Shown here one piece after another: positions 1-7,519 of a stretch of 64,000 nucleotides of DNA. The stretch spans positions 6,168,001-6,232,000 of the forward strand of contig NC_134701.1 in the NCBI RefSeq assembly GCF_043290135.1. The letters run 5' to 3'. Under the pieces are notes generated by a model. It did not search any database, had not been told where the DNA came from, and saw nothing but the letters and a program-made list of their open reading frames with translations. Each line of letters begins with the position of its first letter. The first letter of the stretch is position 1. The stretch is from Rhipicephalus microplus (lineage: Eukaryota; Arthropoda; Arachnida; Ixodida; Ixodidae). Both the position numbers and the translations under genes were made by a program.

Positions 1-6
1 ACGACT

Positions 7-80
7 GTCCCCGTGGCGCAATAGGCTAGCGCGATCGGCTGTTAACCGAAAGGTTGGAGGTTTGAGCCCTCCCGGGAGTG
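7..80 (+). tRNA. tRNA-Asn-like unit 1, anticodon GTT
   Basis: A 74-base body with anticodon GTT at 41-43. The acceptor 5' strand is GTCCCCG, so U4 has become C. The D loop reads AATAGG. The T stem GGAGG/CCTCC is fully paired, but the T loop is TTTGAGC (C56 to T). The trailer is gtgtgctgc followed by T8. This subtype marks the start of each R block and recurs at 3689 and 6633. Confidence 0.7.
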
Positions 81-154
81 GTGTGCTGCTTTTTTTTCTT
101 TGGGCTTATAGTTTTGAAGATATGTTCTCATGGTGGTGAGAGTGGAGCAGGACT

Positions 155-227
155 GTCTCCGTGGCGCAATTGACTAGCGCGATCGGCTGTTAACCGAAAT
201 TTGGAGGTACGAGTCCACCCGGTGGTG
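155..227 (+). pseudogene. tRNA-Asn-like unit 2, beta type, short variable loop
   Basis: Anticodon GTT is kept, but the variable region is ATTT (4 bases rather than AGGTT). G19 of the D loop is A. The T arm is GGAGG TACGAGT CCACC, with an A-A mismatch at 51-63. The acceptor 3' strand is the beta form CGGTGGT. Confidence 0.65.
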
Positions 228-301
228 GTGCGGCGCTTTTTTTTCTTTGGGCTGATAGCTTTGAAGAAATGTTCTGATGGTGGTGAGAGTGGAGCACGTC
301 T

Positions 302-375
302 GTCTCCGTGGCGCAATTGGCTAGCGCGATCGGCTGTTAACCGAAAGGTTGGAGGTTAGAGCCCTCCCGGGAGTG
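302..375 (+). tRNA. tRNA-Asn-like unit 3, alpha type
   Basis: Anticodon GTT at 336-338, with a paired D stem and T stem. The T loop is TTAGAGC, so the normally invariant C56 of the B box is A. The matching body in the next block (3985) has TTTGAGC, so this base changed after the block duplicated. Confidence 0.65.
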
Positions 376-449
376 GTGTGTTGCTTTTTTTATTTTGGGC
401 TGATAGCTTTGAAACTATGTTCTGATGGTGGTGAGTGTGGAGCAGGACT

Positions 450-523
450 GTCTCCGTGGCGCAATTGGCTAGCGCGATCGGCTGTAAACCGAAAGGTTGG
501 AGGTACGAGCCTACCCGGTGGAG
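450..523 (+). pseudogene. tRNA-Asn-like unit with Tyr-type anticodon GTA (class representative)
   Basis: The anticodon loop is CTGTAAA instead of CTGTTAA, so U36 is A and the anticodon at 484-486 reads GTA, as in tRNA-Tyr. The body is otherwise Asn-like and has no Tyr features such as an intron. The T stem GGAGG/CTACC is poorly paired. Further copies start at 4133, 7076, 9587, 11806, 14761, 21265, 28061, 30430, 33384, 38851, 45354, 45795, 48600, 55102, 55543 and 58348. Their conserved position within larger blocks shows that they spread by block duplication. Confidence 0.75.
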
Positions 524-597
524 GTGCGGCGCTTTTTTTTCTTTGGGCTGATAGCTTTGAAGATATGTTCTGATGGTGGTGAGAGTGGAGCACGACT

Positions 598-671
598 GTC
601 TCCGTGGCGCAATCGGCTAACGCGATCGGCTGTTAACCGAAAGGTTGGAGGTACGAGCCCTCCCGGGAGTG
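598..671 (+). tRNA. tRNA-Asn-like unit 5, alpha type with altered D stem
   Basis: Anticodon GTT at 632-634. The D stem reads GCGC/ACGC (aatcggctaacgc), giving a C13-A22 mismatch. The T stem GGAGG/CCTCC is paired and the loop is TACGAGC (U55 to A). The alpha acceptor 3' strand is CGGGAGT with G73. This subtype is very common across the array. Confidence 0.65.
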
Positions 672-680
672 GTGTGTTGC

Positions 681-692
681 TTTTTTTATTTT
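681..692 (+). terminator. Pol III oligo-T terminator, alpha form (example)
   Basis: T7-A-T4 starts 10 bases after the end of the tRNA-like body at 671, with the trailer gtgtgttgc between. Four or more Ts close downstream of a tRNA gene is the normal Pol III stop. This form follows most alpha units. Confidence 0.75.
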
Positions 693-745
693 GGGCTGAT
701 AGCTTTGAAGATATGTTCTGATGGTGGTGAGAGTGGAGCACGACT

Positions 746-819
746 GTCTCCGTGGCGCAATTGGCTAGCGCGATCGGCTGTTAACCGAAAGGTTGGAGGT
801 TCTAGCCCTCCCGGGAGTG
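746..819 (+). tRNA. tRNA-Asn-like unit 6, alpha type
   Basis: Anticodon GTT at 780-782, with a complete D arm and paired T stem. The T loop is TTCTAGC (G57 to T). It is the counterpart of the best-preserved body at 4429, from which it differs at that base. Confidence 0.65.
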
Positions 820-893
820 GTGTGTTGCTTTTTTTATTTTGGGCTGATAGCTTTGAAGATATGTAATGATGGTGGTGAGAGTTGAGCAGGACT

Positions 894-967
894 GTCTCCG
901 TGGCGCAATTGGCTAGCGCGATCGGCTGTTAACCAAAAGGTTGGAGGTACGAGCCCTCCCGGGAGTG
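894..967 (+). pseudogene. tRNA-Asn-like unit 7, broken anticodon stem
   Basis: The anticodon loop is CTGTTAA, but the 3' stem strand is CCAAA, giving a C29-A41 mismatch in addition to A27-A43. The T loop is TACGAGC. An identical subtype lies at 1338, and two more in the second R block. Confidence 0.6.
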
Positions 968-1041
968 GTGTGTTGCTTTTTTTATTTTGGGCTGATAGCT
1001 TTGAAGATATGTTCTGATGGTGGTGAGAGTGGAGCGCGACT

Positions 1042-1115
1042 GTCTCCGTGGCGCAATTGGGTAGCGCGATCGGCTGTTAACCGAAAGGTTGGAGGTACGA
1101 GCCCACCCGGTGGTG
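1042..1115 (+). tRNA. tRNA-Asn-like unit 8, beta type representative
   Basis: Anticodon GTT at 1076-1078. The D loop reads TTGGGTA (C20 to G). The T arm is GGAGG TACGAGC CCACC, with A51-A63 mismatched. The acceptor 3' strand CGGTGGT pairs with GTCTCCG through G7-C66, C6-G67, C5-G68 and C3-G70, with G-U wobbles at 1-72 and 2-71 and a U-U mismatch at 4-69. G73 follows. The trailer is gtgcggcgc. Confidence 0.65.
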
Positions 1116-1124
1116 GTGCGGCGC

Positions 1125-1136
1125 TTTTTTTTCTTT
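1125..1136 (+). terminator. Pol III oligo-T terminator, beta form (example)
   Basis: T8-C-T3 starts 10 bases after the body end at 1115, after the trailer gtgcggcgc. The T-run length varies from 7 to 9 between units and accounts for much of the variation between 147, 148 and 149 bp units. Confidence 0.75.
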
Positions 1137-1189
1137 GGGCTGATAGCTTTGAAGATATGTTCTGATGGTGTTGAGAGTGGAGCACGACT

Positions 1190-1263
1190 GTCTCCGTGGC
1201 GCTATTGGCTAGCGCGATCGGCTGTTAACCGAAAGGTTGGAGGTTCGAGCCCTCCCGGGAGTG
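1190..1263 (+). tRNA. tRNA-Asn-like unit 9, alpha type with intact T loop
   Basis: Anticodon GTT at 1224-1226. The T arm GGAGG TTCGAGC CCTCC is complete. The A box reads TGGCGCTATTGG, so the normally invariant A14 is T. Similar gcgctattgg units recur at 9294, 14468, 27770 and 48305. Confidence 0.65.
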
Positions 1264-1337
1264 GTGTGTTGCTTTTTTTATTTTGGGCTGATAGCTTTGA
1301 AGATATGTAATGATGGTGGTGAGAGTTGAGCAGGACT

Positions 1338-1411
1338 GTCTCCGTGGCGCAATTGGCTAGCGCGATCGGCTGTTAACCAAAAGGTTGGAGGTACGAGCCC
1401 TCCCGGGAGTG
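1338..1411 (+). pseudogene. tRNA-Asn-like unit 10, broken anticodon stem
   Basis: The same subtype as the body at 894: anticodon GTT, 3' anticodon-stem strand CCAAA, T loop TACGAGC and alpha acceptor. The preceding spacer also shares the gttgagcagg variant. Confidence 0.6.
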
Positions 1412-1485
1412 GTGTGTTGCTTTTTTTATTTTGGGCTGATAGCTTTGAAGATATGTTCTGATGGTGGTGAGAGTGGAGCGCGACT

Positions 1486-1559
1486 GTCTCCGTGGCGCAA
1501 TTGGCTAGCGCGATCGGCTGTTAACCGAAAGGTTGGAGGTACGAGCCCACCCGGTGGTG
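1486..1559 (+). tRNA. tRNA-Asn-like unit 11, beta type
   Basis: Anticodon GTT at 1520-1522, with D arm TTGGCTAGCGC complete. Beta T arm and acceptor as in the body at 1042. Its T-run is T7, so the unit is 147 bp, which keeps reading frame with the next unit and makes long spurious frames. This unit is the one missing from the second R block. Confidence 0.65.
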
Positions 1560-1632
1560 GTGCGGCGCTTTTTTTCTTTGGGCTGATAGCTTTGAAGATA
1601 TGTTCTGATGGTGGTGAGAGTGGAGCACGACT

Positions 1633-1705
1633 GTCTCCATGGCACAATTGGCTATTCGATCGGCTGTTAACTGAAAGGTTTGAGGTTCGAGCCCTTCCGG
1701 GAGTG
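1633..1705 (+). pseudogene. tRNA-Asn-like unit with collapsed D stem (TATTCG class)
   Basis: The acceptor is GTCTCCA (G7 to A). The D-stem 3' strand is replaced by TTCG with one base lost, so the D stem cannot form. The anticodon stem is ATCGG/CTGAA with GTT in the loop. The T loop TTCGAGC is intact, but the T stem is TGAGG/CCTTC. The unit has an alpha acceptor (CGGGAGT) with a beta trailer (gtgcggcgc), so it is a hybrid. Similar TATTCG units occur once or twice per higher-order block, for example at 7520, and usually precede a U33-to-G unit. Confidence 0.65.
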
Positions 1706-1779
1706 GTGCGGCGCTTTCTTTTCTTTGGGCTGATAGCTTTGAACAAATGTTCTGATGGTGGTGAGAGTTGAGCACGTCT

Positions 1780-1853
1780 GTCTCCGTGGCGCAATTGGCT
1801 AGCGCGGTCGGCTGTTAACCGAAAGGTTGGAGGTTCGAGCCCTCCCGGGAATG
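1780..1853 (+). tRNA. tRNA-Asn-like unit 13, alpha type
   Basis: Anticodon GTT at 1814-1816. Base 27 is G (gcggtcgg), so it still does not pair with A43. The T arm GGAGG TTCGAGC CCTCC is intact. The acceptor 3' strand is CGGGAAT, which restores a U2-A71 pair. The trailer and a changed spacer (ttttttgctgatag, gatgtaggtg) follow. Confidence 0.65.
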
Positions 1854-1926
1854 GTGTGTTGCTTTTTTATTTTTTGCTGATAGCTTTGAAAATATCTTTT
1901 GATGTAGGTGAGTGTGGAGCAGGACT

Positions 1927-2000
1927 GTCTCCGTGACGCAATTGGCTAGCTCGATCGGCTGTTAACCGAAAGGTTGGAGGTACGAGCCCACCCGGTGGAG
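1927..2000 (+). pseudogene. tRNA-Asn-like unit 14, altered D stem
   Basis: The D stem reads ACGC/GCTC (gtgacgcaattggctagctcg), with mismatches at both ends. Anticodon GTT is kept. The T arm and acceptor are beta type with a TACGAGC loop. The next spacer carries atgtcctgatgg. Confidence 0.6.
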
Positions 2001-2074
2001 GTGCGGCGCTTTTTTTTCTTTGGACTGATAGCTTTGAAGATATGTCCTGATGGTGGTGAGAGTGGAGCACGACT

Positions 2075-2148
2075 GTCTCTGTGGCGCAATTGGCTAGCGC
2101 GATCGACTGTTAACCGAGAGGTTGGAGGTTCGAGCCCTCCCGGTGGTG
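2075..2148 (+). pseudogene. tRNA-Asn-like unit 15, alpha/beta hybrid
   Basis: The acceptor is GTCTCTG. The anticodon stem is ATCGA/CCGAG, so the pair next to the loop is lost. Anticodon GTT is kept. The T stem is alpha (CCTCC) but the acceptor 3' strand is beta (CGGTGGT), an exchange point inside the T arm. In the second R block the matching unit has the normal beta CCACC. Confidence 0.6.
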
Positions 2149-2222
2149 GTGCGGCGATTTTTTTCCTTTAGGCTGATAGCTCTGAAAAAATGTTCAGACA
2201 GTGGTGAGAGTGGAGCACGGCT

Positions 2223-2295
2223 GTCTTCATGGCGCAAGTGGCTATGCGATCGGCTGTTAACTGAAAAGTTGGAGGTTCCAGCCCTCTCGGGAGTG
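2223..2295 (+). pseudogene. tRNA-Asn-like unit 16, diverged TATGCG class
   Basis: The acceptor is GTCTTCA. The D loop is AAGTGG and the D-stem 3' strand is TGCG, with one base missing. The anticodon stem is ATCGG/CTGAA around GTT. The T loop is TTCCAGC (G57 to C) and the T stem is GGAGG/CCTCT. The trailer is gtttgttgc. The same subtype lies at 2810. Confidence 0.6.
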
Positions 2296-2366
2296 GTTTG
2301 TTGCTTTTTTTTGGGGCTGATAGCTTAGAAGATTTGTTCTGATGGTGGTGAGAGTGGAGCACGACT

Positions 2367-2440
2367 GTCTCCGTGGCGCAATTTGCTAGCGCGATTGGCT
2401 GTTAACCGAAAGGTTGGAGGTACGAGCCCACACGGTGGTG
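2367..2440 (+). pseudogene. tRNA-Asn-like unit 17, diverged CCACA class
   Basis: The D loop reads AATTTGC (G18 to T), the anticodon stem ATTGG/CCGAA with GTT, and the T stem GGAGG/CCACA with a TACGAGC loop. The trailer is gtccggcac followed by T9-C-T3. Similar bodies follow at 2661 and 2953 and in the second R block. These are among the most diverged units in the window. Confidence 0.6.
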
Positions 2441-2515
2441 GTCCGGCACTTTTTTTTTCTTTGGACTGATAGCTCTGAAGAAATGTTCTGACGGTGGTGA
2501 GAGTGGAGCACGACT

Positions 2516-2588
2516 GTCTCCGTGGCGCAATTGGCTATGCGAAAGGCTGTTAACCGGAAGGTTGGATGTTCGAGCCCTCCCGGGAGTG
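2516..2588 (+). pseudogene. tRNA-Asn-like unit 18, shifted anticodon stem
   Basis: The D-stem 3' strand is TGCG, with the anticodon stem AAAGG/CCGGA around GTT. The T stem is GGATG/CCTCC and the T loop TTCGAGC is intact. It has an alpha acceptor with T9 directly followed by gaggctgatag. The counterpart near 6052 has GGAGG instead. Confidence 0.6.
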
Positions 2589-2660
2589 GTGTGTTGCTTT
2601 TTTTTTGAGGCTGATAGCTTTGAAGATATGTTTTGATGGTGGTGAGAGTGGAGCAGGACT

Positions 2661-2734
2661 GTCTCCGTGGCGCAATTTGCTAGCGCGATTGGCTGTTAAC
2701 CGAAAGGTTGGAGGTACGAGCCCACACGGTGGTG
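2661..2734 (+). pseudogene. tRNA-Asn-like unit 19, CCACA class
   Basis: The same subtype as the body at 2367: AATTTGC D loop, ATTGG anticodon-stem strand, anticodon GTT, CCACA T-stem strand, gtccggcac trailer. Confidence 0.55.
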
Positions 2735-2809
2735 GTCCGGCACTTTTTTTTTCTTTGGACTGATAGCTCTGAAGAAATGTTCTGACGGTGGTGAGAGTGG
2801 AGCATGGCT

Positions 2810-2882
2810 GTCTTCATGGCGCAAGTGGCTATGCGATCGGCTGTTAACTGAAAAGTTGGAGGTTCCAGCCCTCTCGGGAGTG
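2810..2882 (+). pseudogene. tRNA-Asn-like unit 20, TATGCG class
   Basis: A repeat of the body at 2223: GTCTTCA acceptor, AAGTGG D loop, TTCCAGC T loop. The upstream spacer ends gcatggct. The following spacer is short, so the distance to the next body is only 143 bp. Confidence 0.55.
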
Positions 2883-2952
2883 GTTTGTTGCTTTTTTTTG
2901 GGCTGATAGCTTAGAAGATTTGTTCTGATGGTGGTGAGAGTGGAGCACGACT

Positions 2953-3026
2953 GTCTCCGTGGCGCAATTTGCTAGCGCGATTGGCTGTTAACCGAAAGGT
3001 TGGAGGTACGAGCCCACACGGTGGTG
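2953..3026 (+). pseudogene. tRNA-Asn-like unit 21, CCACA class
   Basis: A third unit of the subtype first seen at 2367. Its spacer carries ttctggcggtgg. The distance to the next body is 149 bp. Confidence 0.55.
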
Positions 3027-3101
3027 GTCCGGCACTTTTTTTTTCTTTGGACTGATAGCTCTGAAGAAATGTTCTGGCGGTGGTGAGAGTGGAGCACGAC
3101 T

Positions 3102-3174
3102 GTCTCCGTGGCGCAATTGGCTATGCGAAAGGCTGGTAACCGGAAGGTTGGAGGTTCGAGCCCTCCCGGGAATG
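3102..3174 (+). pseudogene. tRNA-Asn-like unit with Thr-type anticodon GGT (single copy)
   Basis: The anticodon loop is CTGGTAA, so U35 is G and 3135-3137 reads GGT, as in tRNA-Thr. The anticodon stem is AAAGG/CCGGA and the T loop TTCGAGC is intact. The acceptor 3' strand is CGGGAAT. I saw this anticodon only once, so it is a private mutation rather than a subfamily. The similar units at 2516 and near 6052 keep GTT. Confidence 0.7.
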
Positions 3175-3245
3175 GTGTGTTGCTTTTTTTTGAGGCTGAT
3201 AGCTTTGAAGATATGTTTTGATGGTGGTGAGAGTGGAGCAGGACT

Positions 3246-3319
3246 GTCTCCGTGGCGCAATAGGCTAGCGCGATCGGCTGTTAACCGAAAGGTTGGAGGT
3301 ACGAGCCCACCCGGTGGTG
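3246..3319 (+). tRNA. tRNA-Asn-like unit 23, beta type
   Basis: Anticodon GTT at 3280-3282. The D loop reads AATAGG. The T arm is beta (TACGAGC, CCACC) with T7 downstream and a ctcatagctc spacer variant. A related unit near 47717 has a shortened T-arm end. Confidence 0.6.
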
Positions 3320-3392
3320 GTGCGGCGCTTTTTTTCTTTGGGCTCATAGCTCTGAAGAAATGTTCTGACGGTGGTGAGAGTGGAGCACGGCT

Positions 3393-3466
3393 GTCTCCGT
3401 GGCGCATTTGGCTAGCGCGATCGGCTGTTAACTAAAAGGTTGGAGGTACGAGCCCTCCCGGGAGTG
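3393..3466 (+). pseudogene. tRNA-Asn-like unit 24, broken anticodon stem
   Basis: The A-box region reads TGGCGCATTTGG. Anticodon GTT is kept, but the stem 3' strand is CTAAA, so two pairs are weakened or lost. The T loop is TACGAGC on an alpha T stem and acceptor. The same subtype lies near 47863 and 57611. Confidence 0.55.
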
Positions 3467-3540
3467 GTGTGTTGCTTTTTTTTCTTTGGGCTGATAGCTT
3501 TGAAAATATGTTCTGATGGTGGTGAGTGTGGAGCAGGACT

Positions 3541-3614
3541 GTCTCCGTGAAGCAATTGGCTAGCGCGATCGGCTGTTAACCGAAAGGTTGGAGGTACGAG
3601 CCCACCCGGTGCTG
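3541..3614 (+). pseudogene. tRNA-Asn-like unit 25, altered D stem
   Basis: The D-stem 5' strand is AAGC (gtgaagcaattgg), so the A box is damaged. Anticodon GTT is kept. The acceptor 3' strand is CGGTGCT. The T-run is split as T3-C-T4-C-T3. The same subtype recurs at many block ends, for example near 17131, 23929 and 30137, always just before a GTCCCCG unit. Confidence 0.6.
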
Positions 3615-4435
3615 GTGCGGCGCTTTCTTTTCTTTGGGCTGATAGCTTTGAAGATATGTTCTGATGGTGGTGAGAGTGGAGCACGACTGTCCCCGTGGCG
3701 CAATAGGCTAGCGCGATCGGCTGTTAACCGAAAGGTTGGAGGTTTGAGCCCTCCCGGGAGTGGTGTGTTGCTTTTTTTTCTTTGGGCTTATAGTTTTGAA
3801 GATATGTTCTCATGGTGGTGAGAGTGGAGCAGGACTGTCTCCGTGGCGCAATTGACTAGCGCGATCGGCTGTTAACCGAAATTTGGAGGTACGAGTCCAC
3901 CCGGTGGTGGTGCGGCGCTTTTTTTTTCTTTGGGCTGATAGCTTTGAAGAAATGTTCTGATGGTGGTGAGAGTGGAGCACGTCTGTCTCCGTGGGGCAAT
4001 TGGCTAGCGCGATCGGCTGTTAACCGAAAGGTTGGAGGTTTGAGCCCTCCCGGGAGTGGTGTGTTGCTTTTTTTATTTTGGGCTGATAGCTTTGAAACTA
4101 TGTTCTGATGGTGGTGAGTGTGGAGCAGGACTGTCTCCGTGGCGCAATTGGCTAGCGCGATCGGCTGTAAACCGAAAGGTTGGAGGTACGAGCCTACCCG
4201 GTGGAGGTGCGGCGCTTTTTTTTCTTTGGGCTGATAGCTTTGAAGATATGTTCTGATGGTGGTGAGAGTGGAGCACGACTGTCTCCGTGGCGCAATCGGC
4301 TAACGCGATCGGCTGTTAACCGAAAGGTTGGAGGTACGAGCCCTCACGGGAGTGGTGTGTTGCTTTTTTTATTTTGGGCTGATAGCTTTGAAGATATGTT
4401 CTGATGGTGGTGAGAGTGGAGCACGACTGTCTCCG

Positions 4436-4447
4436 TGGCGCAATTGG
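4436..4447 (+). promoter_or_regulatory. A box (Pol III internal promoter), example
   Basis: TGGCGCAATTGG covers tRNA positions 8-19 and fits the general A-box pattern TRGCNNARYNGG. It is kept unchanged in most units. Common changes elsewhere are gcgctattgg, gcgcaatcgg, gcgcaataggc and gtgaagcaattgg. Confidence 0.75.
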
Positions 4448-4480
4448 CTAGCGCGATCGGCTGTTAACCGAAAGGTTGGA

Positions 4481-4491
4481 GGTTCGAGCCC
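4481..4491 (+). promoter_or_regulatory. B box (TFIIIC site), intact example
   Basis: GGTTCGAGCCC fits the B-box core GGTTCGANNCC. Only a minority of units keep TTCGA. Most carry TACGA, TTTGA, TGCGA, TTCGG, TTGGA, TTCCA or TTCAA at these positions. Confidence 0.7.
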
Positions 4492-6626
4492 TCCCGGGAG
4501 TGGTGTGTTGCTTTTTTTATTTTGGGCTGATAGCTTTGAAGATATGTAATGATGGTGGTGAGAGTTGAGCAGGACTGTCTCCGTGGCGCAATTGGCTAGC
4601 GCGATCGGCTGTTAACCAAAAGGTTGGAGGTACGAGCCCTCCCGGGAGTGGTGTGTTGCTTTTTTTATTTTGGGCTGATAGCTTTGAAGATATGTTCTGA
4701 TGGTGGTGAGAGTGGCGCGCGACTGTCTCCGTGGCGCAATTGGGTAGCGCGATCGGCTGTTAACCGAAAAGTTGGAGGTACGAGCCCACCCGGTGGTGGT
4801 GCGGCGCTTTTTTTTCTTTGGGCTGATAGCTTTGAAGATATGTTCTGATGGTGTTGAGAGTGGAGCACGACTGTCTCCGTGGCGCTATTGGCTAGCGCGA
4901 TCGGCTGTTAACCGAAAGGTTGGAGGTTCGAGCCCTCCCGGGAGTGGTGTGTTGCTTTTTTTATTTTGGGCTGATAGCTTTGAAGATATGTAATGATGGT
5001 GGTGAGAGTTGAGCAGGACTGTCTCCGTGGCGCAATTGGCTAGCGCGATCGGCTGTTAACCAAAAGGTTGGAGGTACGAGCCCTCCCGGGAGTGGTGTGT
5101 TGCTTTTTTTATTTTGGGCTGATAGCTTTGAAGATATGTTCTGATGGTGGTGAGAGTGGAGCACGACTGTCTCCATGGCACAATTGGCTATTCGATCGGC
5201 TGTTAACTGAAAGGTTTGAGGTTCGAGCCCTTCCGGGAGTGGTGCGGCGCTTTTTTTTCTTTGGGCTGATAGCTTTGAACAAATGTTCTGATGGTGGTGA
5301 GAGTTGAGCACGTCTGTCTCCGTGGCGCAATTGGCTAGCGCGGTCGGCTGTTAACCGAAAAGTTGGAGGTTCGAGCCCTCCCGGGAGTGGTGTGTTCTTT
5401 TTTATTTTTTGCTGATAGCTTTGAAAATATCATTTGATGTAGGTGAGTGTGGAGCAGGACTGTCTCCGTGACGCAATTGGCTAGCTCGATCGGCTGTTAA
5501 CCGAAAGGTTGGAGGTACGAGCCCACCCGGTGGAGTTGCGGCGCTTTTTTTTTCTTTGGACTGATAGCTTTGAAGATATGTCCTGATGGTGGTGAGAGTG
5601 GAGCACGACTGTCTCTGTGGTGCAATTGGCTAGCGCGATCGACTGTTAACCGAGAGGTTGGAGGTTCGAGCCCACCCGGTGGTGGTGCGGTGATTTTTTT
5701 CCTTTAGGCTGATAGCTCTGAAAAAATGTTCAGACAGTGGTGAGAGTGGATCACGGCTGTCTTCATGGCGCAAGTGGCTATGCGATCGGCTGTTAACTGA
5801 AAAGTTGGAGGTTCCAGCCCTCTCGGGAGTGGTTTGTTGCTTTTTTTGGGGCTGATAGCTTAGAAGATTTGTTCTGATGGTGGTGAGAGTGGAGCACGAC
5901 TGTCTCCGTGGCGCAATTTGCTAGCGCGATTGGCTGTTAACCGAAAGGTTGGAGGTACGAGCCCACACGGTGGTGGTCCGGCACTTTTTTTTTCTTTGGA
6001 CTGATAGCTCTGAAGAAATGTTCTGACGGTGGTGAGAGTGGAGCACGACTGTCTCCGTGGCGCAATTGGCTATGCGAAAGGCTGTTAACCGGAAGGTTGG
6101 AGGTTCGAGCCCTCCCGGGAGTGGTGTGTTGCTTTTTTTTTTGAGGCTGATAGCTTTGAAGATATGTTTTGATGGTGGTGAGAGTGGAGCAGGACTGTCT
6201 CCGTGGCGCAATTTGCTAGCGCGATTGGCTGTTAACCGAAAGGTTGGAGGTACGAGCCCACACGGTGGTGGTCCGGCACTTTTTTTTTCTTTGGACTGAT
6301 AGCTCTGAAGAAATGTTCTGACGGTGAGTGGAGCATGGCTGTCTTCATGGCGCAAGTGGCTATGCGATCGGCTGTTAACTGAAAAGTTGGAGGTTCCAGC
6401 CCTCTCGGGAGTGGTTTGTTGCTTTTTTTTGGGCTGATAGCTTAGAAGATTTGTTCTGATGGTGGTGAGAGTGGAGCACGACTGTCTCCGTGGCGCAATT
6501 TGCTAGCGCGATTGGCTGTTAACCGAAAGGTTGGAGGTACGAGCCCACACGGTGGTGGTCCGGCACTTTTTTTTTCTTTGGACTGATAGCTCTGAAGAAA
6601 TGTTCTGACGGTGGTGAGAGTGGAGC

Positions 6627-7330
6627 ACGACTGTCCCCGTGGCGCAATAGGCTAGCGCGATCGGCTGTTAACCGAAAGGTTGGAGGTTTGAGCCCTCCCG
6701 GGAGTGGTGTGTTGCTTTTTTTTCTTTGGGCTTATAGTTTTGAAGATATGTTCTCATGGTGGTGAGAGTGGAGCAGGACTGTCTCCGTGGCGCACTTGGC
6801 TAGCGCGATCGGCTGTTAACCGAAATTTGGAGGTACGAGTCCACCCGGTGGTGGTGCGGCGCTTTTTTTTCTTTGGGCTGATAGCTTTGAAGAAATGTTC
6901 TGATGGTGGTGAGAGTGGAGCACGTCTGTCTCCGTGGCGCAATTGGCTAGCGCGATCGGCTGTTAACCGAAAGGTTGGAGGTTTGAGCCCTCCCGGGAGT
7001 GGTGTGTTGCTTTTTTTATTTTGGGCTGATAGCTTTGAAACTATGTTCTGATGGTGGTGAGTGTGGAGCAGGACTGTCTCCGTGGCGCAATTGGCTAGCG
7101 CGATCGGCTGTAAACCGAAAGGTTGGAGGTACGAGCCTACCCGGTGGAGGTGCGGCGCTTTTTTTTCTTTGGGCTGATAGCTTTGAAGATATGTTCTGAT
7201 GGTGGTGAGAGTGGAGCACGACTGTCTCCGTGGCGCAATCGGCTAACGCGATCGGCTGTTAACCGAAAGGTTGGAGGTACGAGCCCTCCCGGGAGTGGTG
7301 TGTTGCTTTTTTTATTTTGGGCTGATAGCT
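6627..7330 (+). repeat. Higher-order block R, copy 3 (partial)
   Basis: The GTCCCCG-acceptor unit recurs with its body at 6633, at an offset of 6626 from the window start. The following four to five units, including the GTA-anticodon unit at 7076, match copy 1. Similarity in unit order stops near 7.33 kb, where a ctgctggtgg spacer variant and a different unit order begin. Confidence 0.75.
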
Positions 7331-7519
7331 TTGTAGATATGTTCTGCTGGTGGTGAGAGTGGAGCACGACTGTCTCCGTGGCGCAATTGGCTAGCGCGAT
7401 CGGCTGTTAACCGAAAGGTTGGAGGTACGAGCCCACCCGGTGGTGGTGCGGCGCTTTTTTTTCTTTGGGCTGATAGCTTTGAAGATATGTTCTGATGGTG
7501 GTGAGAGTGGAGCACGACT

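Larger units (their letters stand above)
1..3682 (+). repeat. Higher-order block R, copy 1 (25 units)
   Basis: This block begins at the spacer end acgact and a tRNA-like body with the unusual acceptor GTCCCCG. The same string of variant units restarts at 3683 and again at 6627. Shared private marks include the GTA-anticodon unit, two units with CCAAA in the anticodon stem, and a run of diverged units with a cccacacggtgg T-arm. Unit starts are 7, 155, 302, 450, 598, 746, 894, 1042, 1190, 1338, 1486, 1633, 1780, 1927, 2075, 2223, 2367, 2516, 2661, 2810, 2953, 3102, 3246, 3393 and 3541. Confidence 0.85.
4429..4502 (+). tRNA. Best-preserved tRNA-Asn(GTT)-like body in the window
   Basis: A 74-base body with A box TGGCGCAATTGG at 4436-4447 and B box GGTTCGAGCCC at 4481-4491. 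The D stem GCGC/GCGC and T stem GGAGG/CCTCC are fully paired, the T loop is TTCGAGC, the anticodon GTT lies at 4463-4465, and G73 is present. Remaining faults are A27 opposite A43, a C3-A70 mismatch, and G-U wobbles at 1-72, 2-71 and 4-69 between GTCTCCG and CGGGAGT. Anticodon GTT and G73 are recognition elements for asparaginyl-tRNA synthetase in eukaryotes, so charging is conceivable. Whether the weak acceptor stem survives tRNA quality control is open. No intron and no encoded CCA. Confidence 0.75.
3683..6626 (+). repeat. Higher-order block R, copy 2 (shortened)
   Basis: This copy matches 1-3682 at an offset of 3682-3683 up to about 5.15 kb. It then continues at an offset of about 3536, because one unit (the one at 1486 in copy 1) is missing. 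It ends 738 bp shorter than copy 1, about five units. Small differences show separate drift. The body at 3985 has T loop TTTGAGC where copy 1 has TTAGAGC at 302. The body at 4429 has an intact TTCGAGC where copy 1 has TTCTAGC at 746. The spacer near 6326 has lost several bases (acggtgagtgg). Confidence 0.8.

Noticed and set aside
681..692. Bacterial rho-independent terminator
   Set aside because: There is no stable hairpin directly before the T-run other than the tRNA-like arm. The layout fits Pol III termination.
693..745. Box C/D snoRNA in the spacer (CTGATAG, TCTGATGG motifs)
   Set aside because: CTGA and TGATG strings occur, but there is no paired terminal stem and no proper C/D and C'/D' spacing.
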